Of a stretch of DNA of 10,392 nucleotides, positions 1-5,782 are shown one piece after another. Each line of letters starts with the position of its first letter. The first letter of the stretch is position 1. The stretch comes from Pseudomonadota bacterium. GTDB lineage: Bacteria; Myxococcota; UBA9042; PHBI01. The DNA lies in the NCBI GenBank assembly GCA_005772945.1, contig SXIE01000109.1, forward strand, positions 1-10,392, written 5' to 3'. The notes under the pieces are model-generated. The model was given only the letters and a program-made list of their open reading frames with translations, made no database searches and was not told the origin of the DNA. The position numbers were made by a program, and so were the translations under genes.

Positions 1-2
1 CC

Positions 3-1175
3 CGGATGATGATGATGGGCCAGTATTGCATGGGCGACGTGCCGTTCCGGACGGTCTATCTGCATCCGATGGTGCGCGACGAGCGCGGCCAGAAGATGTC
101 CAAGACCAAGAACAACGTCATTGATCCATTGGATCTCACGGCGACGCACGGGGCCGACGCGCTGCGCTTCACGCTGGCGGCGCTGGCCACCCAGGGGCAC
201 GACCTCAACTTCGCGCCGGCGCGGCTCGACGGGTATCGCGCCGTCGCCAACAAGATCTGGAACGCCACGCGCTTCGTCTTCATGAACATCGAGGACGGGC
301 AGACCTTCGGGCCCCCGACCCGCGCGGATCGCGCGGCGATGGGCGTCGCGGACCGCTGGATCCTCCATACGCTCGATGTCGCGATCCAGACGACGACCGA
401 GGCGCTCGCGCGCTTCGAGTTCCAGCTCGCGGCCAATACGATCTACCAGTTCTTCTGGTCGGGGCTCTGCGACTGGTACATCGAGTTCTCGAAGTCGGCG
501 CTGCGCGAGGGTGGGGCGGCGAAGGCGCGCGCGCAGCAGGTGCTCGTCTATTGCCTCGATCAGGCGCTGCGCCTTCTTCACCCGTATATGCCCTATATTA
601 CAGAGGATCTGTGGATGCGGCTGCCGCTGGCCGAGCGCGACGCGCCGAGCCTGTGCGTCGCGGCGTGGCCCAAGTCCGATCCGGCGTGGCACGACGAGGC
701 GGCAGCGACGCAGGCGCAGATCGAGATCGACATGATCACCGGGCTGCGCGCGATCCGCGGCGAGAACAAGATCGCCGCGGCCGACAAGCCGAGTGTCTAC
801 ATCCAGACGGTGAACACGCAGCTCATCGCCGCGGTTCAGGCGGCCCAGAACAATATCCAGTTCATGACCGGGACGACGATCGCGGGGCTTGGACCGGAGA
901 TTCCGGTGCTCGGACCGAGCGCGGTCGCGAGCGGTCCCGACTACAAGATTTTCCTGCCGCTGCCCGAGCACATCGTCGCCTCCGAGGTCACGCGCCTCGA
1001 GAAGGCCGTCGTCAAACTCGATAAGGATATCGAGAAGTTCCAGGCCAAGCTCGCGAACGCGACGTTCGTGGCGAACGCGCCGCCCGAGGTCGTCGCCGAG
1101 CAGCGTCAGCGCCTGGCGGAGGCCGAGGGGACGCGGGCTACGTACGTCGAGCAGGTGGCGCGCCTGCGCGCTTGA
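3..1175 (+). CDS. valS: Valyl-tRNA synthetase, C-terminal part (5' end cut by window edge)
   Basis: This enzyme charges tRNA-Val with valine in the cytoplasm. The reading frame is open to the left edge, so no real start is visible; the methionines at positions 6-17 are internal. About 390 residues remain of a protein usually near 880-950, so the N-terminal half of the Rossmann catalytic domain and the editing domain are missing. The class I KMSKS loop appears as KMSKT at 93-107, followed by NVIDPLDL and the ValRS-typical GADALRFTLAALATQGHDLNF. The helical anticodon-binding domain follows (ADRWIL..., WSGLCDWYIEFSK, LLHPYMPYITEDLW). The last 70 or so residues form the charged coiled-coil tRNA arm that distinguishes ValRS from IleRS and LeuRS (EVTRLEKAVVKLDKDIEKF...). 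It ends in TGA at 1173-1175. Identity is very secure; nothing in the visible part looks broken. Confidence 0.97.
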   Translation, partial: RMMMMGQYCMGDVPFRTVYLHPMVRDERGQKMSKTKNNVIDPLDLTATHGADALRFTLAALATQGHDLNFAPARLDGYRAVANKIWNATRFVFMNIEDGQTFGPPTRADRAAMGVADRWILHTLDVAIQTTTEALARFEFQLAANTIYQFFWSGLCDWYIEFSKSALREGGAAKARAQQVLVYCLDQALRLLHPYMPYITEDLWMRLPLAERDAPSLCVAAWPKSDPAWHDEAAATQAQIEIDMITGLRAIRGENKIAAADKPSVYIQTVNTQLIAAVQAAQNNIQFMTGTTIAGLGPEIPVLGPSAVASGPDYKIFLPLPEHIVASEVTRLEKAVVKLDKDIEKFQAKLANATFVANAPPEVVAEQRQRLAEAEGTRATYVEQVARLRA

Positions 1176-1188
1176 CGGTGCACCGCGA

Positions 1189-1209
1189 CGCGTGACGGAC
1201 CGTTACGCG
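1189..1209 (+). terminator. Near-palindromic hairpin after valS
   Basis: CGCGTGACG and CGTTACGCG can pair with one G-U wobble around a 3-nt GAC loop. The hairpin begins 13 nt after the valS stop. There is no T-run after it, so it is not a textbook intrinsic terminator. It could instead be a two-fold-symmetric operator for the next gene. The rest of 1176-1313 shows no convincing sigma-70 promoter. Confidence 0.3.
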
Positions 1210-1313
1210 ACGCGACACGAACGCGCATGAGTCCGCCGGTGCCGGGTGTCATTCTCGTGCATCGGGACACGACGGAGGACGGCATGGCGCCGGTCTCCGC
1301 CGCGGCTCATCAC

Positions 1314-1320
1314 GAAAGGA
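1314..1320 (+). promoter_or_regulatory. Ribosome binding site that decides the start of the small secreted gene
   Basis: GAAAGGA lies 8 nt before the ATG at 1329. The alternative in-frame ATG at 1320 overlaps this site, and the far-upstream ATG at 1227 would put about 34 residues in front of the signal peptide. The 1329 start is therefore preferred. Confidence 0.6.
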
Positions 1321-1328
1321 TGACGGGT

Positions 1329-1739
1329 ATGTTTCGGCGCGGCGGTTCGATGGCAGCGTTGGTGGCGGCGGCGATCGGCTTGGGCTCGACCGGAGCGCAC
1401 GCAGCGATCGAAGACGAGTCGGTCGACGTGCTCTGGACCACCGATGTGTCGCCGGTGCTGAACCTGTCGATGGGCCAGGCGGTCGACTTCGCGTTCGCTT
1501 TCGAGGTGGACGGATCGGAGGCCGACCTCGCCAACTCCAGCCTCGTGCTCGAGACCTGCGAGAACGGCGCGTGCTACCGCCAGCTCCTGCCGGCGGACTC
1601 GGGCTTGGTGCCTTATGGCATCGACGCCTCGCAGTACCACCGCGGTCTCAACAACTTCAAGCTGACGCTCACGCTGCATGACTGGGCGCACAACGTGGTG
1701 GTCAGCGACGTGCTCGATTTCGTCGTGCGCGTTCGCTGA
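1329..1739 (+). CDS. Small secreted protein of unknown function
   Basis: I do not recognise this family. From the ATG at 1329 it encodes 136 residues. Residues 1-25 are a clear Sec signal peptide: MFRRGG, then a hydrophobic run AALVAAAIGLG, then an A-H-A signal peptidase I site. The mature part is about 111 residues, acidic, with alternating hydrophobic/polar segments (AVDFAFAFEV, NNFKLTLTLHDW, LDFVVRVR) that suggest a beta-sandwich. Two cysteines in CENGAC (residues 77 and 82) could form a short disulfide loop. It follows valS by 153 nt on the same strand and converges with the DUF1501 gene, so it is probably a separate single-gene unit. The longer reading frame from ATG 1227 was rejected because it buries the signal peptide. 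Secretion is well supported; function is unknown. Confidence 0.75.
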   Translation: MFRRGGSMAALVAAAIGLGSTGAHAAIEDESVDVLWTTDVSPVLNLSMGQAVDFAFAFEVDGSEADLANSSLVLETCENGACYRQLLPADSGLVPYGIDASQYHRGLNNFKLTLTLHDWAHNVVVSDVLDFVVRVR

Positions 1740-1789
1740 AGGGGCTCGCGCCGAGCGGGAGATGCGCTCGGGGGCGAGCGGTGCGGAGT

Positions 1790-1825
1790 GAAGCCCGCCG
1801 CGGCTGGGGGGCTGCGGCGGGCTTC
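1790..1825. terminator. Strong hairpin between convergent genes (bidirectional terminator candidate)
   Basis: GAAGCCCGCCGC at 1790-1801 is a perfect 12-bp inverted repeat of 1814-1825. The 12-nt spacer can pair further through G-U and G-C pairs, leaving a GGGG loop. It sits between the + strand gene ending at 1739 and the minus-strand gene ending at 1849. Neither side has a U-tract, as is common in GC-rich genomes, so it may act as a transcript 3'-end stabiliser rather than a true intrinsic terminator. Confidence 0.6.
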
Positions 1826-1848
1826 GTGGTACTTCGGGGCGGCCAACG

Positions 1849-3291
1849 TCAGGCGAGAAGCGGCTCGAGGAGCTTCGGATCCTGATTGAGGACGTGGTCG
1901 TACGAGAGCCCCGCGGCGTGGCACACGGTCGCGTGCACGTCGGCCGGCCGAATCGAGACGCCGTCCTCGGATGTGGCGCCGGTCTTCGGATCGACGATGA
2001 GGCCTGCCATCGTCGCGTCGTCGGTGCCGCCGATGACGGTGTTGCCGCGCAGCGAGGGGAGTCCGCTGGCGATGAGCGCGGTCGACGCCAGATGGTGATC
2101 GCGTCCGCCGCGGCTGTTGAGGGTCGGCGTGCGCGCGAAATCCGAGCCGACCACGACGATGGTGCGGTCCCAGTAGGACTTGCCGGTACCGGGAAGCTCG
2201 ACCGCCTGGAGGTGGCCGATCAGGGCGTCGAGCGCGTCGAAGCCGTTGCGCAGAGCGGTCGAGTGAAGGCTCGCCCAATCGTCGTCGTGGTGGTCGATGT
2301 TGCTCGCGAGTCGGATCGAGACGGCCTGGCTCACGCCCTGCGTGATGGCTTGCGCGGCGATCATCGCCTGGCCCTTGGGGCCCGCCAGGGTCTGTGAAAG
2401 ACCCTGGTTCGGGGTCACGCTGAAGGCCTCGTAGAGGGCTTGGATCTCGGCGCTGGCGCCCGTGCTCTTGAAGTTGAAGTGCTGGGCGAGCGTGCCTTCC
2501 GAGAAGACCTTCGCGCGCTCGTAGCTGTCGAGATACGCCGTGACGTGGCCGCTGCCGTCGAGGCGGGTGTCGGCGCATTTCTGGGCCCAGACGTAGCTGT
2601 CGATCGCCGCGGTGCTGGTTCCGGGGAGCGCCGTGCCGATGCGCGAGAGGACCGTCAGGACGTCGGTGCTGCTGTTCACCACGAGCCCCGACGCGAAGGG
2701 ATCGAGCCCTTCGTTGTAGCTCTCGGTGCCGACGACGAGGTTCGGAATGGGCGTGCGGTCGCCGCTCTGGGCGACGGCCCAGGTCGCGAGCGAGCTCCCC
2801 GAGGCCTGGAGACCGCGCGGGAACTTGCCGGTCAGGAAGTAGCGCTTGCCGACCTCGTGGGTCAGCGTTCCCATGAAGACGCCGCGAACGACCGAGAGAT
2901 CGGCGAAGCGGTTCGCGAGCTTGCCGACGGCGGGGCCGAACGTGATGTTCGAGCCGGTGGGCGTGACGAGGCCCGTGCCGCCTGTGTCCGCCAGGACCTG
3001 GGCCAGCGTGGGATCCGATAGGGCGGCGACGTCGTAGGCGGGATGGAGCTTGGCCGGATCCGTGAAGCGCGTGTTGTCGCGTGGATCGAACGCGAGCAGC
3101 TGATCCCAGCCGCCGTCGAACGTGCAGAAGACCAGGAAGACCGGCTCGGTCGCGTCGTCGGCGTTTGTGCCGTCGGCCGCGCCGGCCGCACGTGCCTGGC
3201 GTTGGAACATGCGGGGCACTGCGATGGCGGCCCCGCCGAGTCCGAGAAGCCCGAGAAAGCCGCGCCGTGACGTTATCAATCCTGGCTTCAT
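1849..3291 (-). CDS. Tat-exported DUF1501 family protein
   Basis: A 480-residue DUF1501 protein; the family is distantly related to sulfatases/alkaline phosphatases and its biochemical role is not established. The N-terminus carries a twin-arginine signal, SRRGFLGLLG (residues 8-17) with a hydrophobic stretch and an A-R-A type cleavage region near residue 35, so it is probably exported folded, perhaps with a bound metal. Family landmarks are CTFDGGWDQLL (56-66), DHHDDDW (333-339, equivalent to the usual WDTHxxN region), SDFARTPTLNSRGGRDHH (383-400) and a C-terminal DVHATVCHAAGL (451-462). The ATG at 3291 is chosen because AGGAA lies 7 nt upstream and the Tat motif follows directly; the frame runs open further upstream but encodes unlikely sequence. 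It is the last gene of a four-gene minus-strand cluster, 58 nt after the lipoprotein gene. DUF1501 genes commonly pair with PSCyt2/PSD1-type cytochromes, as here. Family call is secure; substrate unknown. Confidence 0.9.
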   Translation of the reverse strand: MKPGLITSRRGFLGLLGLGGAAIAVPRMFQRQARAAGAADGTNADDATEPVFLVFCTFDGGWDQLLAFDPRDNTRFTDPAKLHPAYDVAALSDPTLAQVLADTGGTGLVTPTGSNITFGPAVGKLANRFADLSVVRGVFMGTLTHEVGKRYFLTGKFPRGLQASGSSLATWAVAQSGDRTPIPNLVVGTESYNEGLDPFASGLVVNSSTDVLTVLSRIGTALPGTSTAAIDSYVWAQKCADTRLDGSGHVTAYLDSYERAKVFSEGTLAQHFNFKSTGASAEIQALYEAFSVTPNQGLSQTLAGPKGQAMIAAQAITQGVSQAVSIRLASNIDHHDDDWASLHSTALRNGFDALDALIGHLQAVELPGTGKSYWDRTIVVVGSDFARTPTLNSRGGRDHHLASTALIASGLPSLRGNTVIGGTDDATMAGLIVDPKTGATSEDGVSIRPADVHATVCHAAGLSYDHVLNQDPKLLEPLLA

Positions 3292-3298
3292 TCGGTCG

Positions 3299-3303
3299 TT
3301 CCT
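3299..3303 (-). promoter_or_regulatory. Ribosome binding site for the DUF1501 gene
   Basis: AGGAA on the minus strand lies 7 nt before the ATG at 3291. It fixes the start at the twin-arginine signal peptide rather than at upstream start codons in the same open frame. It lies in a relatively AT-rich intergenic patch. Confidence 0.6.
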
Positions 3304-3349
3304 TTCATGAATTCTGGCGTATCGAACCCGGACGTTTCGCGCGGTGGTC

Positions 3350-4090
3350 TCAGTAGATGTGGAAGGCGGGGCTCGTGAGGAGGCCGACGCACACGGCGGT
3401 CCAGCCGGCCTTGCCATCCGCGCCGCCCGCGGCCGCCTGAAAGAGCGCGAGCAGCGGGGCGACGGTGTCCTCGTCGCTGTCGGCGACCTTCTGGCCGAGG
3501 AAGCGGAGGCTGAGGTAGCGGAGATTGGCGCCGATCGCGGTGAGATCGGTCGCATCGGTGAGGCTGGCAAAGCGCGTCAGCGTGCGGGTGCCGTTCTCGC
3601 CGGCTGCGGCGTCGGCGGCGACCATCTTGGCGCAGACATCGCGCGCCATGTCGTCCATGAACTTCGCGTAGAGCGGCGTCGGGAGCGCGGGCTCCTCGGT
3701 GGTCTGCGCGTAGTCCGGGCGCCCGAGTGTCCTGCCGAGGGCGCTGTCGCCAAGGGCGGCGATCTGCGTATTGCCGCCGCCCTTGATCGTCCAAGTGATC
3801 GGGGCGCCGGCCCCGTCGACGCCGGCGATCACCGGCAGCGAGGCTTCGAGCATGTCGACCGTGAGGCGCTTGGTCCCGCGGCTCTCGGGCGGGAGCTCGA
3901 GCGGCGGGTGGTCGACCGGGAGCCCGGGGCCCTCGTTCGTGGTCGTCGCCGTGGGAAGCGCGTCGGGCGCCGCGCCGGCGTTGGCCGCGTACTCGTCGCA
4001 GCCGCCGATCCCGAGTGGTCCGAGTGGCCCGAGTGGCGCAAGTGGCGCGAGTGTCGCGAGAAGGGCGAGGGTGGCTGCGCGGGTGTTCAT
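3350..4090 (-). CDS. Small lipoprotein in the DUF1501/cytochrome cluster
   Basis: A 246-residue predicted lipoprotein that I cannot assign to a named family. The signal peptide has R4, then a hydrophobic segment built from a repeated L-A/G-P unit (residues 14-27), then the lipobox I-G-G-C with the lipidated cysteine at residue 31. Asp follows the cysteine; in E. coli this position affects inner- versus outer-membrane sorting, but the rule may not hold here. A low-complexity Pro/Thr/Ala linker (about 32-70) precedes the folded part. The C-terminus, W-T-A-V-C-V-G-L-L-T-S-P-A-F-H (230-244), resembles the end of planctomycete PSD1-type proteins, where a Trp and a 'LL-S-x-x-F' helix recur; this link is an inference. 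Start ATG 4090 has GGAGG 5 nt upstream and overlaps the previous gene's stop as ATGA, implying translational coupling. It probably anchors or partners the neighbouring cytochrome and DUF1501 proteins. Confidence 0.8.
   Translation of the reverse strand: MNTRAATLALLATLAPLAPLGPLGPLGIGGCDEYAANAGAAPDALPTATTTNEGPGLPVDHPPLELPPESRGTKRLTVDMLEASLPVIAGVDGAGAPITWTIKGGGNTQIAALGDSALGRTLGRPDYAQTTEEPALPTPLYAKFMDDMARDVCAKMVAADAAAGENGTRTLTRFASLTDATDLTAIGANLRYLSLRFLGQKVADSDEDTVAPLLALFQAAAGGADGKAGWTAVCVGLLTSPAFHIY
4011..4055. repeat. 9-bp tandem repeat inside a signal-peptide coding region
   Basis: Five units with period 9: CCGAGTGGT, CCGAGTGGC, CCGAGTGGC, GCAAGTGGC, GCGAGTGTC, with a decayed sixth at 4056. 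On the minus strand they encode the repeated L-A/G-P units of the lipoprotein signal peptide. Copy-number changes would keep the frame and alter the length of the hydrophobic core. Confidence 0.85.
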
Positions 4091-5754
4091 CGAACCCTCC
4101 GATATTGCGGCAGCGCGACGATCGCGCGGGTCAACTGGCGGATGTCGTCGCTGGCGCGGAACTCGGTCGTCAGGCTCTCGAGGAGCCCGATCTCGTTCGC
4201 GTCGTCCCCCGGATCGAGGACGACCTCGCGCCCCATGAAGAAGCGGAAGACGTGCTGGACGACCGCCGAGTGGACGAGCCCCTTGTCGATCGCATCTTGG
4301 GCGACGCCGACGGGCCCCGCCGCGAGGTTCGTCGCGATCTGGGCGTGGACCGGGTCGTCGATGTCCGCGTATTGATAGGGGATCAGGGTGCCCGGGTTGC
4401 GGGCGGCCGGGTCCGACACCCAGAAGCGCTGGCACGCGGCGCTCATCGTCTTGCCCTGGTTCTGGGTCGTCGTCGGGTCGCAGGTCTTATTGTAGGTCGG
4501 AAAGAGCGGCGAGCCGGCGATGACCGCACTGCCGGCCTCGGCAACCCCACCGAAGGCAGCCGCGAGGGGCTCGAGCACCTGGTGGCACGAGCGACAGAGG
4601 CAGCGCTGCGTGAGGTCGGCCGCGGTCGGATCGCAGTCCGTGTCGGTGGTCGTGGCCGGCGGGATGAACGACTGGTGCGTGAAGACGGTGCGGAAACGGT
4701 TCGCGCGTCCGCGGTTCGTCTGGAAGCGCAGCGTGTAGCCTGGCAGCGTCAGAATGCCGCTGTGCGCGCCGGTGCGCGTGGCCTCGGTCCAGGTGGTGTC
4801 GACGAAGGACGGGTTCGCGACGGCCGGCTCGTCGACGGGCATGCGCTCGTTGTAGGTCTTGGTGAGGTTGGCCATCTGCGCGAGGTTCTGTTTCCAGAAG
4901 GCGAGCGCGCCATTGGTGAAGGTCGTGGGCGTCGTGAGGAGCTCCGAGTAGGGGCGGCCGCCGACGGTGTGGCGATCGACGAGGCGCCCGAGCTGCTCGC
5001 GCATGAGGCCCAGGATGGTCGCCGAGGTGGCCGGGCCGTAACACCACCGGAGATCCGGACCGCAGCCGCAGCCCTGAGCCGTGGCGCTGCGGGTCGTCGC
5101 GCAGTCGACCGTCTGACCGTTCGCGAGCGTGGCCGTCGCGGCCGGTTGCGCGTCGAAGGCGCAGACCTTGATCGCGCTGGTCGGGTCCCAATACGGGTGG
5201 ACCAGGACGTAGCCGTCTTCTTGGTAGGTGACGTTGCCGGTCGTGACGGGTCTCGTCACCGGTTTCCCGTCGGCGGCGAAGTCGGTCTGGAGCCAGTCGC
5301 CGCAGGTCTCGTTGCCGGTGCCCTGGCGGTGGAGCTTGCGGCGCGCGGCCGCGACCGACACGTAGCGATCGGAGAGCTGGCCGTTCACGCGCAAGGTCGC
5401 GATGACGCGGGAGACGTCGGTGAGCTGCGTCGTCGTCACGTTGGGCCAGAGGAGGGCCTCGTGAAAGCGGCGCATCACCAGACGGAAGGCGTCCGAGGCG
5501 AGCATATCGTCGATGAGTCCGTCGGGGATCTCGGTCGTCGCGTCGAGCGCCGCGTACTCCTCGTAGGCGGGCAGCGCGTGGCGCAAGTCGAGAGAGAGTC
5601 GCCGGAGCAGCTGGAAGCGATCGAGCTCTTGCGAGCCCGCGCATTCGGCGCGCTCTGTCGGGGGGAGGTCCGCGCGTGCGGCGGGCGTGGAGGCCGGCAG
5701 GACCAGTAACGTCGCGAGCGCGAGGCCAGGGAGGCGGGTGAGCGGGCGTCTCAT
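4087..5754 (-). CDS. Exported PSCyt2/DUF1588-like haem-c protein
   Basis: A 555-residue exported protein. Residues 1-28 are a Sec signal peptide (LALATLLVLPAST..., cleavage near A-R-A). Residues 46-95 (FQLLRRLSLDLRHALP..., DGLIDDMLASDAF) match the start of the planctomycete DUF1549 (PSCyt2) fold. The middle, RPYSELLTTPTTFTNGALAF (268-287), resembles DUF1592. RFRTVFTHQSFIPP (353-366) followed by CRSCH (387-391) and HQVLEPLAAAFG resembles DUF1588, whose CxxCH is a single haem-c site. The C-terminus DIRQLTRAIVALPQYR (538-553) resembles DUF1585. These relations are remote and read by eye. It has at least 13 cysteines, including CGCGPDLRWC (229-238), so several disulfides are likely in the periplasm. 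ATG 5754 is set by GAGGA 6 nt upstream. The gene starts 28 nt after the previous gene and overlaps the next by ATGA. Likely an electron carrier of the cluster; substrate unknown. Confidence 0.82.
   Translation of the reverse strand: MRRPLTRLPGLALATLLVLPASTPAARADLPPTERAECAGSQELDRFQLLRRLSLDLRHALPAYEEYAALDATTEIPDGLIDDMLASDAFRLVMRRFHEALLWPNVTTTQLTDVSRVIATLRVNGQLSDRYVSVAAARRKLHRQGTGNETCGDWLQTDFAADGKPVTRPVTTGNVTYQEDGYVLVHPYWDPTSAIKVCAFDAQPAATATLANGQTVDCATTRSATAQGCGCGPDLRWCYGPATSATILGLMREQLGRLVDRHTVGGRPYSELLTTPTTFTNGALAFWKQNLAQMANLTKTYNERMPVDEPAVANPSFVDTTWTEATRTGAHSGILTLPGYTLRFQTNRGRANRFRTVFTHQSFIPPATTTDTDCDPTAADLTQRCLCRSCHQVLEPLAAAFGGVAEAGSAVIAGSPLFPTYNKTCDPTTTQNQGKTMSAACQRFWVSDPAARNPGTLIPYQYADIDDPVHAQIATNLAAGPVGVAQDAIDKGLVHSAVVQHVFRFFMGREVVLDPGDDANEIGLLESLTTEFRASDDIRQLTRAIVALPQYRRVR
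4096..4100 (-). promoter_or_regulatory. Ribosome binding site for the small lipoprotein gene
   Basis: GGAGG on the minus strand lies 5 nt before ATG 4090, inside the 3' end of the upstream cytochrome gene. It selects this start over upstream in-frame codons and supports translation coupled through the ATGA overlap. Confidence 0.7.
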
Positions 5755-5760
5755 GGTTTT

Positions 5761-5765
5761 TCCTC
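5761..5765 (-). promoter_or_regulatory. Ribosome binding site for the PSCyt2-like gene
   Basis: GAGGA on the minus strand lies 6 nt before ATG 5754. The same frame runs open far upstream across the neighbouring gene, so this site together with the signal peptide decides the start. Confidence 0.6.
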
Positions 5766-5782
5766 GAGAGCGGAGGGCAAGA

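Noticed and set aside
3288..3308. Mini-ORF MKGTTE whose stop overlaps the DUF1501 start (ATGA)
   Set aside because: It could be a coupled leader peptide, but it has no ribosome binding site of its own and its codons simply contain the Shine-Dalgarno of the DUF1501 gene.
3292..3570. N-terminal extension of the DUF1501 gene
   Set aside because: It precedes the Tat signal with Ser/Arg/Pro-rich sequence and overlaps the lipoprotein gene; the ribosome binding site favours 3291.
4015..5709. Long + strand open frame opposite the cytochrome and lipoprotein genes
   Set aside because: Arg/Gly/Ala-rich translation with no motif, antisense to convincing genes; a typical GC-rich shadow frame.
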